Assembly (NCBI RefSeq): GCF_014643735.1
Contig: NZ_BMKA01000001.1
Coordinates: 1,108,600-1,172,599 of the forward strand
Length of the DNA stretch: 64,000 nucleotides
DNA from: Neptunicoccus cionae
GTDB taxonomy: Bacteria; Pseudomonadota; Alphaproteobacteria; Rhodobacterales; Rhodobacteraceae
Direction: 5' to 3'
The position numbers and the translations under genes are program-made. Of this stretch, positions 17,648-26,984 are shown in pieces. Each line of letters begins with the position of its first letter. Within the stretch, counting starts at the first letter, position 1. Under the pieces are notes generated by a model that did no database searches, was not told where the DNA came from, and saw only the letters and a program-made list of their open reading frames with translations.

Positions 17648-19159
17648 TTGGAGTTCCTTTACTATTTTGCCGATGTTTTTACGCCCTTGTCCTTTGGCCT
17701 TTTGTTGCTGGGAACGATCGGTGGTTTGATCCTTGGGGCCACGCCCGGACTGTCACCAACGATGGCGGTTGCGCTGCTTATTCCGTTCACATTTCATCTT
17801 CAGGCCACGCAGGGGCTTATTCTTCTCGGCGCGGCTTATACATCGACAGTGGCAGGCGGGGCGGTCAGTGCGATCCTGCTTAAGATACCGGGGGCGCCTG
17901 CCAATATCGCGACGACACTTGACGGTCACACGATGGCCCAGCAGGGCAAAGGCGCAAAGGCGTTGCAGCTTAGCTTTCTGGCATCCGCTGTCGGGGGAAT
18001 CTTTGGCGTGCTGCTGCTGATTTTCCTTACCCCGCTTTTATCACAATGGGCGCTTGCGTTCGGGCCGAGCCATCTTTTTTGGCTGGCCATCCTCGGGGTG
18101 ACTGTAATCGGCTCGCTTGACAGTGCGTCGGTGGTGAAGGGGTTGCTGTCTGGGTGTATCGGTCTCTGGCTCGCGACGATAGGATTTGATGACATTATGG
18201 GCGCGCAGCGGTTTATCTTTCATCCTTCGCTGGGTGGTGGGATCAATATTATTGCAGCCCTCATCGGGTTGTTTGCGATCCCCCAAGTGCTGACCATGTT
18301 TGCCAAGGGACGTCAGGATAACGACGCAGAGGTTCTTGTCGTCGAAAAACATTCTGTCCGAGATGCAATGCGCGAAATAATGCGCCGTCCGAAGGCGCTG
18401 GGTATCGGGACGATTACTGGCTCGATCATCGGACTTATCCCCGGTGTAGGCGGTCAGATTGCGGGGCTTGTGGCCTATGACCAGACCAAGAAATTCAGTT
18501 CTGAGCCTGAAAAATTCGGCAAGGGTCACAGTGAAGGCGTGATAGCAGCGGAATCCGCAAACAACGCGATGGTCGGCCCAAGCCTCGTTCCGTTGTTAAC
18601 CTTGTCGATCCCGGGTTCACCCACTGCGGCCGTATTGTTGGGCGGGCTTCTGATCCACGGCATTTTTCCAGGATCCGATCTTTTTGACAATCACCCCGAT
18701 GTTGCTTGGACATTTATAAATTCCATGCTGATCGGGCAGGTTCTTATGTGTATTTTCGGGCTGTATGTTGCGGGGCTGGCGGCGCGTGTTGCACAAGTGC
18801 CCCAAAGCGTGATGGCCGCCATTGTGCTCGGGCTGGCGGTATTTGGCAGCTATTCCGTACAGTCGAGCATGGGCGATGTCTATGTCATGGCCGCGCTTGG
18901 GGTGATGATGTATTTTCTGGAACGTTTCGGCTTTTCTGCGGCACCCCTCGTTCTGGGACTGATCCTTGGACCGATTGCCGAAGCCAATTTCATTCAGGGA
19001 AGCATGATTGCGAACGCCACAAACGGGATGGGGTCTTACTTCCTGTCCGGGGCGCTGAACATTGGTTTGATCGTGGTTGTGATCGCGTCCATTGGCTATT
19101 CGGCTTGGATGGAACTGCGCTCGCGTCGCTATACATCGAAAGAGGAGATCATCGGATGA
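17648..19159 (+). CDS. tctA: Tripartite tricarboxylate transporter, large membrane subunit (TctA family)
   Basis: This is the large permease of a TTT (tripartite tricarboxylate transporter) that imports a carboxylate using a periplasmic binding protein. It has 503 residues with about 10-12 membrane spans. The family motifs GATPGLSPTMAVALL (N-terminal) and GLIPGVGGQIAGLVAYDQTKK (middle, a repeat of the same G-P-G motif) are clear. I start at the TTG at 17648, which follows a GGGGGGAG ribosome site by 5 nt and gives the usual MEFLYYFADVF opening; a longer frame starts at a TTG at 17633. Its stop overlaps the start of tctB as ATGA. Confidence 0.92.
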   Translation: MEFLYYFADVFTPLSFGLLLLGTIGGLILGATPGLSPTMAVALLIPFTFHLQATQGLILLGAAYTSTVAGGAVSAILLKIPGAPANIATTLDGHTMAQQGKGAKALQLSFLASAVGGIFGVLLLIFLTPLLSQWALAFGPSHLFWLAILGVTVIGSLDSASVVKGLLSGCIGLWLATIGFDDIMGAQRFIFHPSLGGGINIIAALIGLFAIPQVLTMFAKGRQDNDAEVLVVEKHSVRDAMREIMRRPKALGIGTITGSIIGLIPGVGGQIAGLVAYDQTKKFSSEPEKFGKGHSEGVIAAESANNAMVGPSLVPLLTLSIPGSPTAAVLLGGLLIHGIFPGSDLFDNHPDVAWTFINSMLIGQVLMCIFGLYVAGLAARVAQVPQSVMAAIVLGLAVFGSYSVQSSMGDVYVMAALGVMMYFLERFGFSAAPLVLGLILGPIAEANFIQGSMIANATNGMGSYFLSGALNIGLIVVVIASIGYSAWMELRSRRYTSKEEIIG

Positions 19160-19626
19160 GCATGCAAAGCCTTCCCCGACTGCAGCATATTCTGGCGTCA
19201 GGCGTTGTCGCAGCGGTTGGTCTGAGGGTCGCATGGATCAGCTACACCGCGCAACCAAGCGAAGCTTTTCTGTTTCCACGGTTAATCGCCACCGTTTTTG
19301 TTGTCCTTGCGCTTTGGACTTTTGCTAAAGCCGTCCTTGGCTGGACGAAGATAGGTCACGGTATTTCAACGGGCCAGATGGTCAAACTGGCACCGGGTCT
19401 TGCGATCGCCCTGATCTATATTTTCTGGGCTGCCAAAGCTTTTGGCTTTTACACTGCAGGCACGGCGACCTTTTTCATTCTGCTCTCACTTTACGATCCT
19501 GCACCCCACAATGAAGCCAAAAGCTGGATCAAGCGCGCAATAATTACCGCAGGCTATCTTCTTGTGATGTACGGACTCTTTGCAAAACTGCTCAAGGTCT
19601 ACACTCCAAGAGAGATATTTTTCTAA
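19156..19626 (+). CDS. tctB: Tripartite tricarboxylate transporter, small membrane subunit (TctB family)
   Basis: Protein of 156 residues with four predicted membrane spans, the standard size of the TctB subunit. The ATG at 19156 overlaps the tctA stop by 4 nt (ATGA), which points to translational coupling. The family is poorly conserved; the hydrophobic pattern, length and position between tctA and tctC are the main evidence. The binding protein gene follows after 53 nt. Confidence 0.88.
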   Translation: MSMQSLPRLQHILASGVVAAVGLRVAWISYTAQPSEAFLFPRLIATVFVVLALWTFAKAVLGWTKIGHGISTGQMVKLAPGLAIALIYIFWAAKAFGFYTAGTATFFILLSLYDPAPHNEAKSWIKRAIITAGYLLVMYGLFAKLLKVYTPREIFF

Positions 19627-19679
19627 CCAGACTGCCGGCAAGGCAGCGTTCAAATCACCAATCCTAGGGAGGACGAATT

Positions 19680-20642
19680 ATGAGACATCTTATAGCAAGC
19701 GCCGCAGTTGCGTTGACGGCCCTGACGGGCAGTTCGACACTCGCGGAAGGCTATCCGGAGCGCCCCGTCATGATGATGGTCAGCTACGGCGCTGGCGGCG
19801 CGACAGACTTTCAGGCGCGCATCGTGACGATGACAGCGGGCAATGAAGACGCCCTTGGCATGCCGATCGCAATCCTTAACAAGCCGGGCGCGGGAGGGCG
19901 TGTCGGCTGGAACTGGTTTGCGACACAAGCGGATGCGGACGGATATACGCTGGCGGCCTACAACATCCCCCATTTTATTGCTCAGTCCGTAAAGGGCGGG
20001 GTGCAGTATTCCGCAGACAGTTTTGAACCTATTGCCAATTGGGGCGCGGACCCTGCCGTTTTTGTCGTCGCTGCCGACAGCCCGATGAACTCGATGGATG
20101 ATGTTGTCAATTACGCCAAAGAAAACGCTGGAAAGCTGACGTTTTCGGGGGCAGGCCTCTTTGTGGGACATCACATTGCGGCCCTGCAGCTTGAACAGGC
20201 CGCGGGTGTTAAAATGGCCTACATCCCCACAAAAGGCGGTGGCGCGGCTGCGATGAAGGCGGTTATTGCCGGTGATGTGATGGGCGGTGTGAACAACTTG
20301 TCGGATGCATTCCGCGCAGAACAGGCTGGCAATGTCAAAATCCTCGGTGTGTTCGATCTGGAGCGCAATGAGTTTCTGCCCGATGTTCCAACGCTCAAGG
20401 AGCAAGGCTACGACATCGACAATGCCAGCGTGAATTTCCGAGGGATCATGGTCCCCAAAGGAACCCCACCAGAGGTGATCGACAAACTTGCCACCGTTGT
20501 GCCGGAGATGTTCAAGAACCCGCGTATTGCCTCCAAGATGCAGGCTGGTGGATCTCCCATGCACATAATGACCCGCGACGAAGTGAAAGAGATGTGGGCC
20601 GCCCGTGAAGAAACGCTCAAAGAGCTGCTTGCCGGCCTTTAA
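19680..20642 (+). CDS. tctC: Tripartite tricarboxylate transporter substrate-binding protein (TctC/Bug family)
   Basis: This is the periplasmic binding protein of the TTT system. It has 320 residues. The signal peptide covers about residues 1-22, cleaved near TLAEGYPE. The family opening YPERPVMMMVSYGAGGATD and the ligand-loop motif NKPGAGGRVGWNWF are present, as is the late VPTLKEQGYDI. It begins 7 nt after GGGAGG. The downstream acyl-CoA-type enzymes suggest a carboxylate ligand, possibly sulfoacetate; that is inferred from context only. Confidence 0.92.
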   Translation: MRHLIASAAVALTALTGSSTLAEGYPERPVMMMVSYGAGGATDFQARIVTMTAGNEDALGMPIAILNKPGAGGRVGWNWFATQADADGYTLAAYNIPHFIAQSVKGGVQYSADSFEPIANWGADPAVFVVAADSPMNSMDDVVNYAKENAGKLTFSGAGLFVGHHIAALQLEQAAGVKMAYIPTKGGGAAAMKAVIAGDVMGGVNNLSDAFRAEQAGNVKILGVFDLERNEFLPDVPTLKEQGYDIDNASVNFRGIMVPKGTPPEVIDKLATVVPEMFKNPRIASKMQAGGSPMHIMTRDEVKEMWAAREETLKELLAGL

Positions 20643-20701
20643 TTCAGGAAACCAACGGCTGGGGCGGATCGCGCCCTAGCCAAACCAGAAGGAATGTTGC
20701 G

Positions 20702-22105
20702 ATGACCGCCACTGATGAAATCGCAGAGGTCGAGGCAATCATGGGCCGTGCCCGTAATGCCCAGAAAGCCTATGAGAACGGCGCAGACCAGATCCGCTAT
20801 GACCGCGCGGCGCAGGCCGCTGCTTGGGCTATTATGGAACCATCGCGTAACAAGGCGCTGGCCGAACTGGCCGTTAAAACAACCGGCCTTGGCAACGTTG
20901 CGGACAAGATTATCAAAAATCATCGCAAAACCCTTGGCCTGATGCGCGACATCAAGGGGATCAAAACCCAAGGTATTCTACGCGACGACCCCGCAACAGG
21001 GATCACCGAAATCGCGCGTCCCGTGGGCGTTGTCGGCGCTGTTGTGCCTTCCACCAATCCAGCAGCGACGCCGGCCAACAACATCATCAATGCACTGAAA
21101 TGCGGAAATGCGGTGGTTGTTGCGCCTTCCCCCAAAGGGGTTGCAAGCTGCGAACTGCTGCTCGGCTTTATCTACGACGAGTTTGACAAGATCGGGCTGG
21201 ATCATGATCTGGTCCAGATGATCCCCGCGCCCGGTTCCAAAGCGAAAACGCAGGCAATGATGGAGCAGAGCGATCGGGTCATTTGCACCGGTAGCCAGAA
21301 CAACGTGCACCGTGCCCAGACTTGCGGAACACCGGCAGTCGCCGTCGGCGCTGGCAACGTCACCGTGATCGTGGATGAAACCGCGGATTTAAAGGCCGCA
21401 GCTGAAAAGATCACCGCATCCAAAACCTTTGACAACGCGACCTCTTGTTCGTCGGAGAATTCGATGATTGTCGTTGATGAGGTCTATGACGATTTTGTCG
21501 CTGCACTGGCTAAAGCGGGCGGCGCGCTGGTGCGAGACGAGTCAACGATTGTTTCCAAACTCTGGCCGGACGGACACCTAAACCGCTCTGTAATCGCGCA
21601 GGACGCTGACAAGATGATTGCGGCTCTTGGTATGACGAAGCAAGTCCCCGCCGATACAAAGTTTCTAGCGGTGGAGACAAAAGGGATCGGGCCGGATCAT
21701 CCCCTCTCGGGTGAAAAACTCAGCCGTGTTGCCGCGCTCTACCGTGCCAGCGATTTTGGCGATGCGCGCAGGATTGCCGCTCGTATTCTGACTTATCAGG
21801 GGGCGGGCCATTCGATCGGGATTCACACAGCGCAGGATGATCGCGCGGTTGCCCTTGGCGCAGATATGCCGACCTGCCGCGTGATCGTTAATCAAGCCCA
21901 CACCTTTGCCACCGGCGGAGCCTTCAACAACGGGATGCCCTTTTCGCTGTCGATGGGTTGCGGAAGCTGGGGCGGTAACGCGATTGACGATAATCTGCAC
22001 TGGAAACACTTTATCCAGACGACCAAAGTCATCCGTGAAATTCCGCCAAATGAACCGGCGCTGGACGATATCTTTGCGGATTATTGGGCGGATGCGGGCA
22101 AATGA
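20702..22105 (+). CDS. sauS: CoA-acylating aldehyde dehydrogenase, sulfoacetaldehyde dehydrogenase (SauS)-like
   Basis: Protein of 467 residues of the aldehyde-dehydrogenase superfamily, in the acylating subgroup (like AdhE-N, EutE, SauS). The catalytic cysteine is C249 in DNATSCSSEN, and the nucleotide-site region VGAVVPSTNPAATPANN is typical of CoA-dependent members. The stretch NKALAELAVKTTGLGNVADKI resembles what I remember of SauS, which reduces sulfoacetyl-CoA to sulfoacetaldehyde. The adjacent AMP-forming CoA ligase and a carboxylate transporter are what that pathway needs. Its next enzyme (Xsc) is not in the window. Another short acyl-CoA/aldehyde pair is possible. The stop codon overlaps the ligase start. 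Confidence 0.65.
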   Translation: MTATDEIAEVEAIMGRARNAQKAYENGADQIRYDRAAQAAAWAIMEPSRNKALAELAVKTTGLGNVADKIIKNHRKTLGLMRDIKGIKTQGILRDDPATGITEIARPVGVVGAVVPSTNPAATPANNIINALKCGNAVVVAPSPKGVASCELLLGFIYDEFDKIGLDHDLVQMIPAPGSKAKTQAMMEQSDRVICTGSQNNVHRAQTCGTPAVAVGAGNVTVIVDETADLKAAAEKITASKTFDNATSCSSENSMIVVDEVYDDFVAALAKAGGALVRDESTIVSKLWPDGHLNRSVIAQDADKMIAALGMTKQVPADTKFLAVETKGIGPDHPLSGEKLSRVAALYRASDFGDARRIAARILTYQGAGHSIGIHTAQDDRAVALGADMPTCRVIVNQAHTFATGGAFNNGMPFSLSMGCGSWGGNAIDDNLHWKHFIQTTKVIREIPPNEPALDDIFADYWADAGK

Positions 22106-23631
22106 AATTTGATACCGCGACACCGCCAAACGGGACAGTCCGCGACTGGCTTGATTACCGTGCAAACACATCCGGCGGGCAACAAGCGTATATTTTCGCT
22201 GATGGCTCCGAGCCGTTGGATTGGAACACACTGGTGAAATCTGCGCGGCAGCTGGCCCAACGGCTTACCGCAGCCGGTCTTGCAAAAGGCGAAAGCGTTG
22301 CGATCCTGCAACCAAACGGGCAGGGCGCTGTCACCAGCCTCTTTGGCGCGCTTTATGGCGGCTTTCGCGCAACGGTCGTTAACCTTGTAGCCGGCGATGA
22401 AGCGATCGGATATGCTCTGGAGCATTGCGAAGCACGGTTGGCACTGGTTGATGACAGCCAGCTTGAGCTGTTCAATCGGGTGCGCCCCGGAACCCTTTCA
22501 CTATTGTCTGAAGCACGTGAGGGGCAAGAGCCGGATCTGCACCCGCTTTCACCGGAGGATGATGCGCTCCTGATGTATACATCAGGCACGACAGGCCGTC
22601 CCAAAGGTGTCATCCATAGCCACTCCAGCCTTCTGGCGGGCGGGTGGACACCTACGGTCGCACACGCACTGTCAGATCGCGATAGCGGTCTTTGCGTGCT
22701 GCCGATCTATCATATCAACGGCCTGTGCGTGACCGTGATGAGCACGCTTCTGACCGGTGGGAGGCTCTGCATCGCACCCAAATTTTCGGCAACTCGCTTC
22801 TGGGATCAATGCGAAAGTGTTAAAGCAACATGGTTTTCCGTGGTGCCGACAATTATCTCTCATTTGCTACATTCAGACGTGACACCAACCTCTGAAACGC
22901 GCGTGCGCATCCGGTTTGGCCGCTCTGCCTCATCGCCGCTTTCCCCTGATGTGCAGACAGCATTCGAAACGCGGTTTGAAGTTCCAATCGTTGAGACGAT
23001 GGGGCTCACCGAAACTGCAGCACAAATATTGTCAAACCCGCTGCCGCCGGGATTACGAAAGATCGGATCACCGGGCAAAGCCTTTGGAAATGAAGTGTGT
23101 ATTCTTTCGACGGACCTAGCCCCGCTGCAAGCAAACATCCAAGGAGAAATCGCTGTTCGCGGCCGGAATGTAATGCGGGAATATTTCAAAGACTCCGAAG
23201 CGACAAAGGCCTCATTTACGAATGATGGCTGGCTTCGCACTGGAGACTTGGGTCATGTCGATGAAGACGGCTACTTCTTTGTGACCGGTCGCTTGAAGGA
23301 ACTTATCATAAAAGGCGGGGAAAATATTGCGCCGCGGGAAATAGATGAAGCGCTCTATTCCCATCCCGATGTCGTCGAAGCCGCCGCCTTTGCCCGCCCC
23401 TGCGATACCTACGGAGAGCGCGTCGAGGCGGCTGTAAAACTGTGTAACGGGTCGACGCTTTTGCAGAATGAGTTGATCGAAATCTGCACGAGCAAGCTGG
23501 GTAAGTTTAAATCACCGGACTGGGTGCACATAATGGATGAACTGCCTAAAGGTCCGTCCGGGAAAATCCAGCGAATAAAGTTGCTTGAAGCCGTATCGGA
23601 CAGCGAAATGCCGGACAAAGTTCAGATCTAA
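22102..23631 (+). CDS. sauT: AMP-forming acyl-CoA ligase, probable sulfoacetate-CoA ligase (SauT)-like
   Basis: Protein of 509 residues of the ANL superfamily. The ATG at 22102 overlaps the upstream stop by 4 nt (ATGA). The P-loop-like motif LMYTSGTTGRPKGV lies at about 157-170, the A5-type motif MGLTETAAQ near 301-309, the hinge GRLKELIIKGGENIAPREID near 402-420, and the C-terminal lysine motif PKGPSGKIQR near 486-495. It should activate the imported carboxylate to its CoA thioester, which the upstream dehydrogenase would reduce. In sulfoacetate degraders this is SauT. Substrate cannot be read from the motifs, so the assignment rests on the pair and the transporter. It is the last gene of the operon. 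Confidence 0.6.
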   Translation: MKFDTATPPNGTVRDWLDYRANTSGGQQAYIFADGSEPLDWNTLVKSARQLAQRLTAAGLAKGESVAILQPNGQGAVTSLFGALYGGFRATVVNLVAGDEAIGYALEHCEARLALVDDSQLELFNRVRPGTLSLLSEAREGQEPDLHPLSPEDDALLMYTSGTTGRPKGVIHSHSSLLAGGWTPTVAHALSDRDSGLCVLPIYHINGLCVTVMSTLLTGGRLCIAPKFSATRFWDQCESVKATWFSVVPTIISHLLHSDVTPTSETRVRIRFGRSASSPLSPDVQTAFETRFEVPIVETMGLTETAAQILSNPLPPGLRKIGSPGKAFGNEVCILSTDLAPLQANIQGEIAVRGRNVMREYFKDSEATKASFTNDGWLRTGDLGHVDEDGYFFVTGRLKELIIKGGENIAPREIDEALYSHPDVVEAAAFARPCDTYGERVEAAVKLCNGSTLLQNELIEICTSKLGKFKSPDWVHIMDELPKGPSGKIQRIKLLEAVSDSEMPDKVQI

Positions 23632-23770
23632 GGTCATTGTTTCAATCCCAGAGAAGTCCTCTCAAAGCCAAAATGTACGTCTAGTAGAAAGGGTGTGGAT
23701 CCACTCACGAAATGCGTCAGATACAAAATGAGTCTACAGTTTTTTCTTGTTTTTCTTCCTCCTAATCGAA

Positions 23771-24001
23771 GCTGACGTCAAAATCTCGATGGACCGGAGA
23801 GGTCGATATCTTCACCGAACGGCTGTGGCAGTCACTTAAACAGGAGTCTGTCTGCATGAATTGCAGGACGGTTTCCAAGCCGATCCCGTGATCAAAGCCT
23901 TGATCAACTCCTACGACATTGAGCCGCCCCACACGATCCTAGAAAAATAATTCCCTGACGACGCATCCTTCAACACACACCGGACCCAGAGGGCGACATG
24001 A
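23771..24001 (+). pseudogene. Decayed IS3-family transposase (OrfB) C-terminal fragment
   Basis: Three reading-frame pieces give the C-terminal part of an IS3-type integrase. First KISMDRRGR (from about 23780), then IFTERLWQSLKQESV (from about 23809), then LHELQDGFQADPVIKA and INSYDIEPPHTILEK. The last piece hits a TAA and resumes as PDDASFNTHRTQ before the final TGA. There are two frameshifts, one in-frame stop and a loss of residues between GRG and IFTER. The DDE-fold C-terminal glutamate region is recognisable, but the rest is missing. The sequence to about 24060 looks like the right end of such an element. Confidence 0.8.
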
Positions 24002-24181
24002 AACCAACCAAATCACATTTTACCGGAGCCACAAAGCTGTTCCAAAAGCGGGACCACTTGGCCACAACGTAGGGCCAGAGCAATGCAACAAACCTGATAA
24101 GGCAAACTCTCTCATAGTTTAAGCCGCCTTTGGACCCAAAACCTTGACGGCGCGCGCGGTTACAAGGCGGTGCAACAGGTT
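24002..24181. other. Non-coding remnant DNA
   Basis: This 180-bp stretch continues the IS3-like right-end sequence (about to 24060) and then runs into the 3' end of the DUF1415 gene. I see no gene in it. Confidence 0.4.
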
Positions 24182-24823
24182 TTAAATACCCCAGGGACAG
24201 AGTGCTTCGACTTTTCGGCGACCGAGCTTATTTAACGTTTTTATGTTATCTAAATAGATCTTCTCTGGGTTCGAAACGTGAGCGAGGGCTTTAGTCACTT
24301 GATCTTGACGCAGAATATGTATGGTTGGATAGGGTGAGCGATTAGTAAAGTGGCTAAGATCATCTGCAGCCACACCCTCAAATTGATATTGGGGATGAAA
24401 AGATGCCAGTTGCAAATATTCTGTCAGTTCTGCTTTCTCCAATAACTGCTGAAACCAGTCGAGTAAGGCGAGGTAATCATCGAACTCGTCTAGTCCTTGG
24501 GTAAATATGAGCAAGCTAGTGGCAACGTCATTTTCGTTAGCCTCAAGAAGGCGCTGTAATTCGTCCACAAAGAACTGCTTTAGGTGCTCATCGGCGGTGG
24601 CATCACATACAGAGTAATGCACTTGGTCTCGGGCTATAACGCTATGGGCAAAAGGGCACAGATTTAATCCAACTACCATTTGGCCAAGCCATTGACGGGT
24701 GTCTTCAACCACGTCTTGATGAGCTATTGATAGCGTCTTAGGGTTAAACTTATTAATTCGATCAATCCTCTCTTGATTGTCTAACTTAATGCATTTTATG
24801 CCGGTATTTCCACCTTTTTGCAT
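24182..24823 (-). CDS. DUF1415 family protein, probably acquired
   Basis: Protein of 213 residues. The DUF1415 core starts near residue 38 (DVVEDTRQWLGQMVVGLNLCPFA) and reaches the end (the segment with YPTIHILRQDQVTKAL). The conserved N-L-C-P-F-A motif is intact. Function is unknown. The DNA is clearly more AT-rich than its neighbours, with many TTA, AAT and ATA codons, and the gene is bracketed by mobile-element debris, so recent transfer is likely; this family is, to my knowledge, mainly found in Gammaproteobacteria. No good ribosome site is seen before the ATG at 24823, so the true start may be further in or expression may be weak. Confidence 0.8.
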   Translation of the reverse strand: MQKGGNTGIKCIKLDNQERIDRINKFNPKTLSIAHQDVVEDTRQWLGQMVVGLNLCPFAHSVIARDQVHYSVCDATADEHLKQFFVDELQRLLEANENDVATSLLIFTQGLDEFDDYLALLDWFQQLLEKAELTEYLQLASFHPQYQFEGVAADDLSHFTNRSPYPTIHILRQDQVTKALAHVSNPEKIYLDNIKTLNKLGRRKVEALCPWGI

Positions 24824-25375
24824 AAGCTAAAACCATCGGTTCGGCGCAGTCGCAACCGCTATTGCGTTATAACATCCCTCGCCATTGGCAAACAGCCAAA
24901 AGCTGACATCTGGAACCCGACATCGTTGCTCCATCGCGGCCCATCAAAGACAGTATCCCGTCACGGCCTGTGAGACAGAGTAGCGGTCACGCCCAAAGTA
25001 ACAATTTCTGCGACACAGCCATTCAATCCGTACACACCAATTGAGAATTCCTAAGGTCTATACAAACGAACAACGGATTGTTCCGATATAGGAATGCATG
25101 CTTTGATGAAGGGTCATCCCGAGTGCTTGATATCCTCACCGCGCTTTGTGCCTAATTATCTTTGCTGACAATCTGACCTGCGCCCCAATAAAATATCAGC
25201 AAAAACAATGCTTAGATAGATGTGTTGACATTACGGGTTTATGCTGGCTGGATGATCTCTCTGATTGTGGAGCGGTTTGCCGCTCTCAAAAGTATTAACC
25301 GTTCATGATGTGAATGCCCTCAGATCGAAAGGGCAACACAGCTCAATAGAACTACAACAGCAACAGGGAAAACTA
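24824..25375. other. Long intergenic region before the ABC transporter
   Basis: This 550-bp stretch has no convincing gene. A TTGACA at 25225-25230 could be the -35 of the transporter promoter, but no good -10 was found at 17 nt. A short frame near 25110-25155 reads SSRVLDILTALCA before a stop; it recalls the opening of an IclR-type regulator but is too short to call. Confidence 0.5.
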
Positions 25376-26173
25376 ATGAAAATCAAGACACTTGCAGCGA
25401 CGCTTGTTGTATCGGCACTCAGCATCTCGGCCGCCACTGCCGATATTCTGGATACAATTAAGGAACGCGGAACACTGATCGTTGGCACAAAAGCTGACTA
25501 TAAACCTTACGGTTTTCTAGACACTTCGGGCGCAGTGATTGGTATTGAACCTGATCTTGCGAAGGACGTTGCGGATAAACTGGGCGTCGACATCGAATTC
25601 GTACCAGTGGTCAGTTCGAACCGGATGCAATTTTTAGAACAGGGCAAGATTGACCTGATGATTGCGACAATGACGGACAAACCCGACCGCCGCGAGGTCG
25701 TCTTAATCCCGGATCCCAACTATTATTCCTCTGGCACTAACGTTCTGGCGCTCAAGAGCCTTGGCTTGAAGGAATGGGAAGATCTGCGCGGCAAACCGGT
25801 TTGCGGCATTCAAGGCGCATTCTACAACAAAGCCACATCGCAGACCTACGGTGCGGAGATCGTCGCGTTTAAGGGCACCGCCGAAGCCTACTCAGCGCTG
25901 AAGGGCGGCAACTGTGCAGCATTCGTTTATGATGACAGTGCGATCGTGGCCAAAGCGGCTGATCCTGATTGGGCCGACTACGAAATGCCACTTCAAACTA
26001 TTGATGATGCGCCTTGGGGACTGGCTGTCGCTTTGGGCGAGGAAAAGTTCGGTCAAATGATGAGTGAAATGATCATCGAATGGCACAAGACCGGCCGCAT
26101 CCTCGAGCTTGAAACGAAATGGGGCGTGACAAACACGCCGTTCGCACAAGCCATGCACGACAAATATAAATAA
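25376..26173 (+). CDS. Amino-acid ABC transporter substrate-binding protein
   Basis: Periplasmic binding protein of 265 residues, family 3 (polar amino acids). I start at the ATG at 25376, after AGGGAAA, because it gives a good signal peptide (about 1-22, ending AATA-DILD). The frame is open further upstream without support. Domain signatures include GTLIVGTKADYKPYGFLD, GIEPDLAKDVADKLGV and the typical DLMIATMTDKPDRR. It heads a four-gene operon with two permeases and an ATPase. The exact ligand cannot be read from sequence. Confidence 0.9.
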   Translation: MKIKTLAATLVVSALSISAATADILDTIKERGTLIVGTKADYKPYGFLDTSGAVIGIEPDLAKDVADKLGVDIEFVPVVSSNRMQFLEQGKIDLMIATMTDKPDRREVVLIPDPNYYSSGTNVLALKSLGLKEWEDLRGKPVCGIQGAFYNKATSQTYGAEIVAFKGTAEAYSALKGGNCAAFVYDDSAIVAKAADPDWADYEMPLQTIDDAPWGLAVALGEEKFGQMMSEMIIEWHKTGRILELETKWGVTNTPFAQAMHDKYK

Positions 26174-26240
26174 AAAGAAGACGGCGGTTGGGCGGAGCAT
26201 TCTTGTTCCGCCCAACCGAAACGCCTGAGGGGATTTATAT

Positions 26241-26984
26241 ATGGAAATGGTCTACGAATGGTTTCGTACTCTCTACCAAGAGACAGGCATAAACCTCCCA
26301 TTTCTCTATGACGAATACGACCGGAATCGTATGATTGATGGTTTGTTTACTACGGTTAAGCTTTCGCTCGTTTGCTTGTTCTTTTCGATAATTATTGGCG
26401 TTATCGGTGCATGGCTTCAGGGCTCGTCATTTAAATGGACGCGACGCTTTGTAAGCGGCTACATTCAATTATTCCGCAATACACCACCACTGGTTCAACT
26501 CTATTTCTTCTACTTCGCTATCGGCACCTTGCTGCCACGGGTGGAGAATGACTGGGGTGGGCAATCGCCGATTTTTGGCAGTTTCGCGTGGGCGGCGATT
26601 TCGCTGTCCTTTTTTGCAGGGGCCTTCAACGTCGAGATTTTCCGCTCCGGCATTGAAGCTGTGCCAAAATCCACAGTTGAGGCCGCCGAAGCGTTGGGAT
26701 TTTCCAAGCTGCAAATCTACCGCGACATAACGCTGCCATTGGCGTTTCGTGTTGTCCTGCCCGCGCTGAACAATAACTTGGTTAACTTGGTTAAAACCAC
26801 CACACTGGCCTATGCAATCGCAGTGCCGGAAATGCTGTACGAGGCGAACCAAATCTGGTCAGACAACGTCAATGTCACCGAAATGATGGTGTTCTTGCTA
26901 CTCGCCTATTTCGTACTGGTAGGCATTTTGGTGAGCGGCATGAACCGTTGGGAACGTGCGATGAAAATTCCGGGGTATGGCTGA
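26241..26984 (+). CDS. Amino-acid ABC transporter permease (first)
   Basis: Inner-membrane permease of 247 residues with about five spans. It carries the polar amino-acid transporter signature (YIQLFRNTPPLVQLYF) and the EAA loop EAAEALGFSKLQIYRDITLP that contacts the ATPase. The stop overlaps the next permease's start as TGATG, which suggests coupling. It is 67 nt downstream of the binding protein gene, where no terminator is seen. Confidence 0.92.
   Translation: MEMVYEWFRTLYQETGINLPFLYDEYDRNRMIDGLFTTVKLSLVCLFFSIIIGVIGAWLQGSSFKWTRRFVSGYIQLFRNTPPLVQLYFFYFAIGTLLPRVENDWGGQSPIFGSFAWAAISLSFFAGAFNVEIFRSGIEAVPKSTVEAAEALGFSKLQIYRDITLPLAFRVVLPALNNNLVNLVKTTTLAYAIAVPEMLYEANQIWSDNVNVTEMMVFLLLAYFVLVGILVSGMNRWERAMKIPGYG

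Noticed and set aside
25110-25155. IclR-like stretch SSRVLDILTALCA in the spacer before the ABC operon
   Set aside because: Only about 13 residues are open before a stop and nothing follows; too short to distinguish from chance.
25225-25253. TTGACA as promoter of the amino-acid ABC operon
   Set aside because: No acceptable -10 hexamer lies 16-18 nt downstream; only the -35 looks good.
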